The notes below the pieces were generated by a model that was not told the origin of the DNA, did not search any database, and worked only from the letters and a program-made list of their open reading frames with translations. This document shows positions 1 to 6,985 of a stretch of DNA of 15,600 nucleotides, piece by piece. Each line of letters starts with the position of its first letter. Positions within the stretch are counted from its first letter, which is position 1. The translations under genes and the position numbers were made by a program. Location of the stretch: positions 1 to 15,600 of the forward strand of contig JAATGD010000104.1 in assembly GCA_015654965.1 (NCBI GenBank), in the 5' to 3' direction. Source of the DNA: Hyphomicrobiales bacterium. Lineage in GTDB: Bacteria; Pseudomonadota; Alphaproteobacteria; Rhizobiales; Rhizobiaceae.

Positions 1-1
1 A

Positions 2-1792
2 CAGCACCGGCGTGTGCGTGTTGGCCACGAACAGGCGCGTGACGAAATCCTCTTCCTTCGTCGCCATGCCCGAACGTCCCTTGCCGCCACGGCGCTGGGC
101 GCGATAGGTTACGAGCGGCACACGCTTGATATAACCGGCATGGCTGACGGTGACGACCATATCCTCGCGGGCAATGAGATCCTCGTCGTCCATTTCCGCG
201 CCACCAAGACCGAACTCGGTGCGGCGCGGGGTGGCGAACTCGTCACGCACCGCGATCATCTCATCCTTGACGATTGTCATCACGCGGGTGCGTGAGCCAA
301 GAATATCCAGATAATCGCGAATTTCCTCGCCGATCTTGTTCAATTCGTCCGCGACTTCATCGCGACCGAGTGCTGTGAGGCGCTGCAGGCGCAGATCGAG
401 AATGGCGCGCGCCTGCTCTTCCGACAGATTATAGGTGCTGTCATCGTTGAGTTTATGTCGCGGATCGTCGATGAGACGAATAAGCGGGGCCACATCGGCG
501 GCGGGCCAGCGGCGCTCCATCAACTGTTCGCGCGCCGTTGCCGGATCAGGCGCACGGCGGATGAGCGCAATGATCTCGTCGATATTGGCAACCGCAATGG
601 CCAGACCAACCAACACATGCGCACGGTCACGCGCCTTGTTGAGCAGGAATTTCGTGCGGCGCGTCACCACTTCCTCGCGGAAGGCAACGAAGGCGCGCAG
701 CATGTCGAGCAGTGTCATCTGCTCCGGCTTGCCGCCATTGAGCGCCACCATGTTGCAGCCGAAAGAGGTCTGTAGCGGCGTATAACGATAAAGCTGGTTC
801 AAGACCACATCGGCAACCGCATCGCGCTTCAGTTCCACCACGACGCGATAGCCGTCACGGTCAGATTCGTCGCGCAGATCGGAAATGCCCTCGATACGCT
901 TGTCGCGCACCAGTTCGGCCATTTTCTCGATCATCGAGGCCTTGTTCACCTGATAGGGAACCTCGGTGATGATGATGGCTTCACGATCACCGCGCATGGG
1001 TTCAATCGCCACGCGTCCGCGCATGATCACCGAGCCACGCCCGGTCGTATAGGCCGAATTGATGCCCGCGCGCCCGAGAATAATGCCGCCGGTCGGAAAA
1101 TCCGGGCCGGGGATGAATTCCATGATCTCTTCGAGTTCGATGGCCGGATTTTCGATCAGCGCCACGCAGCCGTCGATGACTTCGCCAAGGTTATGCGGCG
1201 GAATATTGGTGGCCATGCCGACCGCGATACCGCCCGAACCATTGACAAGCAGGTTCGGAAAACGTGCCGGCAGAACCACAGGTTCATGCTCGCGACCGTC
1301 ATAATTGTCCTGAAAGTCGACCGTGTCCTTATCGATATCCGACAGGAGGGATTCGGTCACCTTTTCCAGACGACATTCGGTATAACGCATCGCCGCAGGC
1401 GGATCGCCATCGATGGACCCGAAATTGCCCTGCCCGTCGACAAGCGGATCGCGCAGCGAAAAGTCCTGCGCAATGCGCACGAGGGCATCGTAAATGGAAG
1501 CGTCGCCATGCGGGTGATATTTACCCATGACCTCACCCACGACACCGGCCGATTTACGGTAGGGCCGGTTATAGGAGAGGTTCATCTCGTTCATGGCATG
1601 AAGAATGCGCCGGTGCACGGGCTTCAAGCCATCGCGCACGTCGGGAAGCGCACGGCTCACGATAACGCTCATGGCGTAATCGAGATAGGAGCGCTGCATT
1701 TCCTCAATGATGGAAATCGGTTCGATACCGCTTGGGCCCAGAGGACCATCATGCATGTCACCGGAACCGGGTGGAGGTGCTTGATCTGACAC
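2..1792 (-). CDS. gyrA: DNA gyrase subunit A, partial (C-terminus off the left edge)
   Basis: GyrA is the DNA breakage-reunion subunit of gyrase, which introduces negative supercoils as an A2B2 tetramer. About 597 codons are present of a family length near 900, so the window holds the winged-helix, tower and coiled-coil part and only the beginning of the C-terminal beta-pinwheel. Visible landmarks are the DYAMSVIVSRALPDVRDGLKP block (residues about 38-58), the quinolone region KYHPHGDASIYD (91-102), and the active-site tyrosine in AMRYTECR (Tyr137, equal to E. coli Tyr122). I chose the GTG at 1792 because an in-frame TGA lies two codons upstream and the next Met is residue 13. The ribosome binding site is weak. 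The residue matching E. coli Ser83 is Ala98; Asp102 (E. coli Asp87) is kept. Identification is secure; the exact start is less so. Confidence 0.97.
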   Translation of the reverse strand, partial: MSDQAPPPGSGDMHDGPLGPSGIEPISIIEEMQRSYLDYAMSVIVSRALPDVRDGLKPVHRRILHAMNEMNLSYNRPYRKSAGVVGEVMGKYHPHGDASIYDALVRIAQDFSLRDPLVDGQGNFGSIDGDPPAAMRYTECRLEKVTESLLSDIDKDTVDFQDNYDGREHEPVVLPARFPNLLVNGSGGIAVGMATNIPPHNLGEVIDGCVALIENPAIELEEIMEFIPGPDFPTGGIILGRAGINSAYTTGRGSVIMRGRVAIEPMRGDREAIIITEVPYQVNKASMIEKMAELVRDKRIEGISDLRDESDRDGYRVVVELKRDAVADVVLNQLYRYTPLQTSFGCNMVALNGGKPEQMTLLDMLRAFVAFREEVVTRRTKFLLNKARDRAHVLVGLAIAVANIDEIIALIRRAPDPATAREQLMERRWPAADVAPLIRLIDDPRHKLNDDSTYNLSEEQARAILDLRLQRLTALGRDEVADELNKIGEEIRDYLDILGSRTRVMTIVKDEMIAVRDEFATPRRTEFGLGGAEMDDEDLIAREDMVVTVSHAGYIKRVPLVTYRAQRRGGKGRSGMATKEEDFVTRLFVANTHTPVL

Positions 1793-2042
1793 TATTCAGA
1801 TATCTTTCTCAACAGAATCGATAAAGTCTTCTTATAAAGGAAAACAGCACAAAACGCTAATTTCGAGGCCATTCTAGCCCGCTAATTCTGCTATATAAAT
1901 CAGATGGTTACAAGATATTCACATAAACCTTGCGCATGACCGCCATCCGATTGCGCGCTTTACGTCGACCATTCACCCCGTATCGTTTACAGTCGGGCCG
2001 TTCGATCAAGCATATCATTCCATTCGAGGGAGTAAAACGGGC
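1793..2042. promoter_or_regulatory. Divergent gyrA / marC promoter region
   Basis: This 250-base gap separates two divergent genes and so should hold both promoters. It is AT-rich in places. A TATAAG hexamer on the minus strand (1831-1836) is a possible gyrA -10, and TATATAAAT near 1893-1901 on the plus strand is a possible marC -10, but I find no convincing -35 partner for either. No LexA or Pho-type repeat is evident. Confidence 0.35.
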
Positions 2043-2672
2043 ATGGGTTTTTACGATACGGTTTTCAGCGCCTTCGTGACCCTGCTCGTCACCATCGACC
2101 CGCCCGGTCTTGCGCCGCTGTTTCTGGCGCTGACGCCGGGCATGGACCGCAATCATCGTGGACAGGTCGCTCTGCGCGCTTCGGTGATCGGATTTGCCGT
2201 CATGGTGCTGTTTGCCATTGCGGGCGCGCAGATCCTTGGCATGTTCGGCATTTCCATCGGCGCGTTTCGTGTTGCCGGTGGTTTACTGTTGTTCTGGATC
2301 GCTTTCGAGATGATTTTCGAGAAACGCTCGGAGCGCAAGGAAAAGAGCGCGGAAGTCGCGATCACCAAGGATCACATCCGCAATATTGCCGCCTTCCCGC
2401 TGGCAATCCCGCTTATCGCCGGTCCGGGTGCCATTTCAGCCATTGTGCTCACCTCCAATTCCTTTCAGGGTTTTGGCGCGCGCGCCATGCTCGTTGGCGT
2501 CATTTTCCTGTGCCTGCTCATCACTTATGTCGTGCTTCTGCTGGCCGAACGCATCGACCGGTTTCTGGGTGAAACCGGTCGCTCTATCCTGACGCGCCTT
2601 CTCGGTGTCATTCTGGCAGCCCTTGCCGTGCAGTTCGTGGCCGATGGCGTCAAGACGCTGATTGCGTTTTAA
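2043..2672 (+). CDS. MarC family (UPF0056) integral membrane protein
   Basis: A 209-residue, very hydrophobic protein of the MarC/UPF0056 family of the inner membrane. Family proteins are about 200 residues with six predicted membrane helices; the function is unsettled, and an early link to multiple antibiotic resistance in E. coli was not upheld. Family signatures visible here are TIDPPGLAPLF (about residues 17-27), the central FPLAIPLIAGPGAIS (about 118-132) and the C-terminal LGVILAALAVQFVADG. A short charged cytoplasmic linker (about 93-110, rich in Lys, Arg and Glu) separates two halves of three helices. The ATG at 2043 follows GAGGGA at 2026-2031, a good Shine-Dalgarno sequence. Its stop codon interlocks with that of the convergent phnE. 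It is probably unrelated to phosphonate use and belongs to the gyrA neighbourhood. Family assignment is firm, role unknown. Confidence 0.9.
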   Translation: MGFYDTVFSAFVTLLVTIDPPGLAPLFLALTPGMDRNHRGQVALRASVIGFAVMVLFAIAGAQILGMFGISIGAFRVAGGLLLFWIAFEMIFEKRSERKEKSAEVAITKDHIRNIAAFPLAIPLIAGPGAISAIVLTSNSFQGFGARAMLVGVIFLCLLITYVVLLLAERIDRFLGETGRSILTRLLGVILAALAVQFVADGVKTLIAF

Positions 2673-3541
2673 GCGGTTTTCATCGCTTTCTTGCCGATCA
2701 TCGCATGACGCAGCTTTGACGAGAACCAGTCGATGATGGCAACCGCTATCAGGATCATGATGATCAGGAACGACACATCCTGCAAATTGAGCACCTTGAT
2801 TTGCTCCGCTAGGTGCGCTCCAATGCCGCCTGCGCCCACAATGCCGATGATGGTTGCCGAACGGGTGTTGGATTCAAAGAAATACAGCACCTGACTGCCG
2901 ATCAGCGGCAGAACCTGCGGCAAGATACCAAAGCGATAACCGTGCAGCCTGCCCCCGCCTGACGAGACGACGCCTTCGACCGGCTTTTTATCCGCCCCTT
3001 CGATGGCTTCCGAGAAGAGTTTGCCGAATGCGCCAAAATCCGAACAGGCAATGGCGAGAATGCCTGCAAATGGTCCCAGGCCCACCACGGAAACCCAGAT
3101 CAGCGCCCAGATCAGCGTATCCACACCACGGATCGTATCGAGAAAACGGCGGATGCCGAAATGCAGAAAGATATTGGGAATGATGTTTTTGGCCGCAAGA
3201 AACCCGAAGGGAAAAGCAAGGAGTGCGGCCAGCAGCGTTCCGAGATAGGCAATGGCCAAAGTCTCGACCATCGCCCAGAGGTAAAGAGGAAAGCGCCCAT
3301 GGGCGGACGGCGGCATCATCATCCATGCGAAATCAACAAGCCGTCCCAGCCCGTTAAAAATACGCAGGAATGAAAAATCGAGCCAGTAGAAAGCAAAGCC
3401 GACCGACAATATGATGCCGATTGCGGCAATGGTCAGATTGCGCCATGTGCGGCTGTTGCCAAAAAGCGCGGCATGTTCGGCCCGCAATTCGTTTTCGTGC
3501 CTGTGCGCTTCGCGGGACAGGTTTTGTGCAATGTCAGTCAA
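2669..3541 (-). CDS. phnE: Phosphonate ABC transporter permease PhnE (second copy, TTG start)
   Basis: Inner-membrane permease of the PhnCDE phosphonate importer, 290 residues. After a soluble N-terminus (about 40 residues) there are several membrane helices. The typical importer loop that contacts the ATPase is visible as KPVEGVVSSGGGRLHGYRFGILPQV, followed by the PhnE signature IGIVGAGGIGAHL. The only in-frame start near the N-terminus is TTG (3539-3541), preceded by AAGGGAAGG at 3547-3555, five bases away; that strong site decides the start. The site overlaps the stop of the upstream phnE, with a 13-base gap, so the two are likely translationally coupled. It is the last gene of the operon. 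The upstream PhnE is a divergent paralogue sharing the EAA loop and the GAGGIG motif, so the channel is probably a heterodimer. Confidence 0.94.
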   Translation of the reverse strand: MTDIAQNLSREAHRHENELRAEHAALFGNSRTWRNLTIAAIGIILSVGFAFYWLDFSFLRIFNGLGRLVDFAWMMMPPSAHGRFPLYLWAMVETLAIAYLGTLLAALLAFPFGFLAAKNIIPNIFLHFGIRRFLDTIRGVDTLIWALIWVSVVGLGPFAGILAIACSDFGAFGKLFSEAIEGADKKPVEGVVSSGGGRLHGYRFGILPQVLPLIGSQVLYFFESNTRSATIIGIVGAGGIGAHLAEQIKVLNLQDVSFLIIMILIAVAIIDWFSSKLRHAMIGKKAMKTA

Positions 3542-3554
3542 GATAACCTTCCCT

Positions 3555-4427
3555 TCAGCCGATACGGCCGAGAAGTGCGCGACGCACGCGTTGGGTAAAG
3601 AGATCGATAACGACGATGGTGACGATAATCATGAGCAGAATGGCGCTCACATCGCTGTAATAGAATTGCCGGATTGAGGTGAGCAGTTCCTGCCCGATGC
3701 CGCCTGCCCCGACAAAGCCCATGACGGAAGCGCCACGCACATTGATCTCGAAACGCAAAAGCCCGTAGGAAGCGAAATTGGCCGCAACCTGCGGCAGCAC
3801 CGCAAAGCGGATCACCTGCAAGGAAGAGCCGCCGGAAGCGCGAATGCCTTCCACCGGACGCATGTCGATATTTTCGACCACTTCCGAGAAAAGTTTTCCC
3901 AGGGCGCCGATCGTATGCAGCATCAAAGCCAGCACACCGGCCATCGGCCCAAGACCGAAGGCGATGACGAACAAGAGCGCAAAGACGATTTCAGGGACGG
4001 TGCGCAGCAATTCCAGCCCGCGACGCGTCACAAAGCCCGCCTTGGCGTTGGGACTCATATTGGATGAAGCAGAAAAGGAGGCACAAAAAGCGATTACGGC
4101 ACCAATCAGGGTCGCGAGATAGGCGATCAGCAAGGTTTCAAGCAGCAGTTTTAGCCAACCGCCAAGATTCCAATACCATGCCTGCACATCGCTCCAGAAA
4201 GTGGCGATATGAATATCAGGCAGGATACGGCCTAGATAATTCGTGAAACGGAAAAGATTTTGCACAAGCGTCGCGGGACGCACATCCGCTACGACGGACG
4301 CCGCGATTGCCAAGGCGGCGAAGACGAGCAGCAGGCCGATGCCATAAAGGCGCTTTTTGCCGACCTCGCGTCGATAATCGGCAAGCAGGTTTTTGGCGCT
4401 GCTTCCATCGAGAGAAGATATCGTCAT
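3555..4427 (-). CDS. phnE: Phosphonate ABC transporter permease PhnE (first copy)
   Basis: Inner-membrane permease of the phosphonate importer, also 290 residues. An N-terminal cytoplasmic stretch is followed by a first helix (LYGIGLLLVFAALAIAASVV region) and a set of later helices. The ATPase-contacting loop reads RPVEGIRASGGSSLQVIRFAVLPQ, and the family motif MGFVGAGGIGQEL follows. The ATG at 4427 is preceded by GAGGA about seven bases upstream. It lies 64 bases downstream of phnD, a gap that contains a stable hairpin, and 13 bases before the second phnE. Two tandem phnE genes after phnD are common in Hyphomicrobiales. Assignment to PhnE is firm; which phosphonates or phosphite the system prefers cannot be read from the sequence. 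Confidence 0.94.
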   Translation of the reverse strand: MTISSLDGSSAKNLLADYRREVGKKRLYGIGLLLVFAALAIAASVVADVRPATLVQNLFRFTNYLGRILPDIHIATFWSDVQAWYWNLGGWLKLLLETLLIAYLATLIGAVIAFCASFSASSNMSPNAKAGFVTRRGLELLRTVPEIVFALLFVIAFGLGPMAGVLALMLHTIGALGKLFSEVVENIDMRPVEGIRASGGSSLQVIRFAVLPQVAANFASYGLLRFEINVRGASVMGFVGAGGIGQELLTSIRQFYYSDVSAILLMIIVTIVVIDLFTQRVRRALLGRIG

Positions 4428-4442
4428 GCGATTTTCCTCATG

Positions 4443-4477
4443 AAAATGGCCGAAACCATCAAGGTTCCGGCCATTTC
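4443..4477 (-). repeat. Hairpin between phnD and phnE
   Basis: Inverted repeat with arms 4444-4457 and 4463-4476 and a five-base loop. In the minus-strand RNA all 14 positions pair, the single DNA mismatch (4453/4467) becoming a G-U wobble. The stem is followed by four U residues, then the phnE Shine-Dalgarno. It resembles an attenuator or a 3'-end protecting hairpin for phnC-phnD mRNA, which would give more binding protein than permease. That role is inferred. Confidence 0.7.
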
Positions 4478-4491
4478 AAATGTTTTGGCGA

Positions 4492-5418
4492 TCAGGACTT
4501 GCGTGCCTTGTCGTTGAACTTGAGCATCTCGATGATCGGCTCGTATTCCTTGGCTTCGGTCGGCACGAATTCCAGATCCTTGCCATCGGACAAAGCGTCA
4601 AAACCGGCCTTGTCCTTTTTTGGCATATCGAGGAAAGCCTGCTTGATATCCGCCTGAAGCTGTGCCGGCAGGGTGGTCAAGACGGCGAAGGGACCTTCGG
4701 GCAGGAAATCGGACTTGAAGATGATACGGAAATCATCCTTGGTCAGCGCCTTACCATTGGCATCCTTCAGAACACCACGGCTGACCATACGGGTCAGGTT
4801 GGAATCGTCTTCCGAGTTCCACGAATTGGCGGCAGCGTCAGCCGTGCCTTGTGCAAGCGCCAGAAGCGCATTTTCGTGGCTGCCGGAGAAGAAGTTTTTA
4901 CCAAAGAAACTGTCGACGCTATAGCCTTCACGATTGAGGAAGAAGCGCGGCGCATTATTGCCTGAGGTCGAGTTGGGATCGACGAGCGCAAGCGTCTTGC
5001 CCTTGAGGTCTTCCATGGTCTTGTACGGGCTGTCGGCACGCACATAAAGCACGGAATAATAGCCATTGACGCCGGTGTCATGACGCTGGTTGACGAGCGG
5101 TGTCGTCTCAACGCCGGTCATGGCGGCGCGGGCATAGGATGCCGGACCATAAAAGGCGATCTGGATATTACCGGCGCGCTGGCCTTCGATCACCGCCGCA
5201 TAGTCATTGGCAACGCGCAGCGTCACCTTGGTCCCCAGTTCCTTGCCGAGATAAGAGGTCAGCTGGGCATAGCGATCCGAGGTGGTGGAGGCGTTTTCCG
5301 ATGGAATGACGCCCAGAACGAGTTCCGGGTAATCCTTGCTCCAGTCGGCAGCCTGTGCATGAAACGACATTGTGGCGGTCAGCGCGGCGGCCACAAGAAA
5401 AGAACGACGGTTGAACAT
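4492..5418 (-). CDS. phnD: Phosphonate ABC transporter periplasmic binding protein PhnD
   Basis: Substrate-binding protein that captures phosphonates in the periplasm and delivers them to PhnE/PhnC, 308 residues. Residues 1-23 form a signal peptide: MFNRRSFLV, a hydrophobic core, then AQA before the predicted cut at 23/24. The n-region RRSFL resembles a twin-arginine motif. The mature protein shows PhnD-family ligand-site motifs: FYGPASY (89-95), NSTSGNN (149-155) and GSHENAL (179-185), whose Ser/Thr and His residues match positions that hold the phosphonate group in E. coli PhnD. The ATG at 5418 is preceded by AGGAGAA about six bases upstream. It lies 54 bases after phnC and 64 before phnE. 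The likely ligand class is phosphonates or related phosphorus compounds; specificity is not resolved. Confidence 0.95.
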   Translation of the reverse strand: MFNRRSFLVAAALTATMSFHAQAADWSKDYPELVLGVIPSENASTTSDRYAQLTSYLGKELGTKVTLRVANDYAAVIEGQRAGNIQIAFYGPASYARAAMTGVETTPLVNQRHDTGVNGYYSVLYVRADSPYKTMEDLKGKTLALVDPNSTSGNNAPRFFLNREGYSVDSFFGKNFFSGSHENALLALAQGTADAAANSWNSEDDSNLTRMVSRGVLKDANGKALTKDDFRIIFKSDFLPEGPFAVLTTLPAQLQADIKQAFLDMPKKDKAGFDALSDGKDLEFVPTEAKEYEPIIEMLKFNDKARKS

Positions 5419-5472
5419 GGGGTTCTCCTGTTAATCCCTGTTTTGAATTGTCATTTTCCAGAGCTTTTCTGC

Positions 5473-6300
5473 TCAGGCGGAAATCTGGTGCAACACGGTT
5501 GCTGCCGGTTGCGGAACCTGTATCGGTGGTGCTTCACCCGCCTGCGCGGCGTCGAGAACATCGTCGGCTTCCATGCCGTAAAGATCGCGCGATGCCATGT
5601 CGGTCAGCATCGACGGCGTGCCACGGAAAACGATCCGGCCCGCGGACATGCCGACCAGCCGGTCGCAATAGCTGCGCGCAATGTCGAGCGAATGCAGATT
5701 GCATAAAACCGTGATGCCATATTCGCGATTGATCCGGCGCAGCGCGTCCATGACGGAGCGGGTATTGCGCGGATCAAGCGAGGCGATCGGCTCATCGGCA
5801 AGGATCAGGCGCGGCTGCTGCACGAGCGCACGGGCAATCGCCACGCGCTGCTGCTGCCCGCCGGAAAGTTCGTCGGCGCGATGGGATGCAAGATGCGCAA
5901 TATCAAACTGTTGCAAGGCCGATAGCGCGATCAGCCGCTCTTCATCGCTCCAGATGCGCAAAAGCGATGCGGGCGTGGAGACATAATTGAGCCGCCCCAT
6001 CAGCACATTGGTCAGCACATCAAGCCGATCCACCAGATTGAAATGCTGGAAAATCATGGCGCATTGTGCGCGCCAGTCGCGAAGACCTGCACCCTTGAGG
6101 GCCGTCACATCGCGTCCGTCCCAATGGATAGAACCATCGGATGGCTCCACGAGGCGGTTGATCATGCGCAAAAGCGTTGATTTTCCCGCGCCGGAGCGTC
6201 CGATAATGCCGACAAATGTGCCGGGTTCGATCTCAAGATCGACATCTGCAACCGCCAGCTTGTCATTATAGCGGCGCGTTACTTTTTTGAGTTGAAGCAT
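5473..6300 (-). CDS. phnC: Phosphonate ABC transporter ATP-binding protein PhnC
   Basis: ATPase subunit of the phosphonate importer, 275 residues from the ATG at 6300. Nucleotide-binding motifs in order: Walker A GRSGAGKST (34-42), Q-loop IFQHFN (83-88), signature LSGGQQQR (145-152), Walker B LILADE (165-170), D-loop SLD (174-176) and switch His203. About 30 Pro/Ala/Gln-rich residues follow the ABC domain. The frame stays open upstream to a GTG (6324) and an ATG (6318), but GGAGA (6308-6312) stands seven bases before the 6300 ATG. The GTG overlaps the proposed -10 and the 6318 ATG sits at the predicted transcript start, so 6300 is preferred. It is the first gene of the phnC-D-E-E transport block and has its own Pho-box promoter. 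Identification is firm. Confidence 0.94.
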   Translation of the reverse strand: MLQLKKVTRRYNDKLAVADVDLEIEPGTFVGIIGRSGAGKSTLLRMINRLVEPSDGSIHWDGRDVTALKGAGLRDWRAQCAMIFQHFNLVDRLDVLTNVLMGRLNYVSTPASLLRIWSDEERLIALSALQQFDIAHLASHRADELSGGQQQRVAIARALVQQPRLILADEPIASLDPRNTRSVMDALRRINREYGITVLCNLHSLDIARSYCDRLVGMSAGRIVFRGTPSMLTDMASRDLYGMEADDVLDAAQAGEAPPIQVPQPAATVLHQISA

Positions 6301-6322
6301 GAACCTGTCTCCGTTCATACTC

Positions 6323-6367
6323 ACTATTGGCGCGTTTCATGACAAGGCAATGAAGGCTGAATGACGT
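6323..6367 (-). promoter_or_regulatory. Pho-box promoter of phnC (PhoB site, three repeats)
   Basis: On the minus strand three 7-mers ending in TCAT are spaced exactly 11 bp apart: ACGTCAT (6367-6361), CCTTCAT (6356-6350) and TTGTCAT (6345-6339). They match the PhoB consensus CTGTCAT at 5, 5 and 6 of 7 positions, with 4-base spacers. Exactly 10 bp further is AATAGT (6328-6323), a 4/6 match to a -10. In E. coli pho promoters a Pho box replaces the -35 about 10 bp before the -10. PhoB is not encoded in the window. Confidence 0.72.
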
Positions 6368-6415
6368 TTTTGTAACTTATGATCAGGTTTAAATGATTTA
6401 TATAAAATATTGTTA

Positions 6416-6985
6416 TTATATTATTTTTATAAGCGTTTGAATGAATTTCGCTGTGGAAGTTTCAACCGTGTCGGAATTGTCTATTGTGACGACATCATCC
6501 GCCTTTTGATCAAAACGCACTTCTCGCAGCAATCGCAGTTCGATCTCTTCCCGGCTTTCGCGCCCGCGTGCGAAGAGGCGCTCTGCAAGCACCTCTGGCC
6601 GCGCCGTAATCAGGATAATCCGGCGTGAGGGGAAAAGACGACGTACATCATCGAGAACACGACGCGAAATATTGGCAATCACCACCCTGCCGTCAGTGAT
6701 TTCTGTCCAAAGCCTCTTGGGCAAGCCGTAATGCAATACATGCGCCTGCCAGTTGAACGCGAAAGCGCCCTCGCCTTGCGCCTTGATGAAAGCCGCTTCA
6801 TCAAGGCTGTCATGATCTTCGGTGCCGGGCATTTGCGGGCGTGTAATGATGCGGCGCACGAAATGAAACCGCGCATCGTCCTTGAGCGTCACACGAGCCG
6901 CATCCATCAGCGTATCCTTGCCAGCGCCGCTGGGACCGACGACACCGACAAAACAGCCTTTTCCTTGCATCGCCATATCCTGCAT
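6416..6985 (-). CDS. phnN: Ribose 1,5-bisphosphate phosphokinase PhnN
   Basis: Cytoplasmic kinase that phosphorylates ribose 1,5-bisphosphate with ATP to give PRPP, the last step of the C-P lyase pathway. 189 residues, close to the 185 of E. coli PhnN. The P-loop GPSGAGKD (17-24) sits at the N-terminus in a guanylate-kinase-like fold; FHFVRRIITRP and TARPEVLAERLFARGRES are typical of the family. I give the ATG at 6985, which shares one base with the phnM stop (TGATG). Alternatives are GTG at 6988 (4-base overlap) and ATG at 6970, which has AGGA seven bases upstream and would still leave the P-loop intact. About 115 AT-rich bases follow before phnC, without a clear terminator. Function is well supported; the start is uncertain by a few codons. 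Confidence 0.9.
   Translation of the reverse strand: MQDMAMQGKGCFVGVVGPSGAGKDTLMDAARVTLKDDARFHFVRRIITRPQMPGTEDHDSLDEAAFIKAQGEGAFAFNWQAHVLHYGLPKRLWTEITDGRVVIANISRRVLDDVRRLFPSRRIILITARPEVLAERLFARGRESREEIELRLLREVRFDQKADDVVTIDNSDTVETSTAKFIQTLIKII

Noticed and set aside
1193..1789. A 198-codon frame on the plus strand opposite gyrA
   Set aside because: It is antisense to the highly conserved GyrA N-terminal region and has no recognisable domain.
5450..5456. A single TTGTCAT-like unit between phnC and phnD
   Set aside because: Only one unit, on the wrong strand for phnD and with no partner 11 bp away, so it is not a Pho box.
5080..5706. A 208-codon frame opposite phnD and phnC
   Set aside because: It is antisense to two conserved genes and spans their boundary; no motif or ribosome site.
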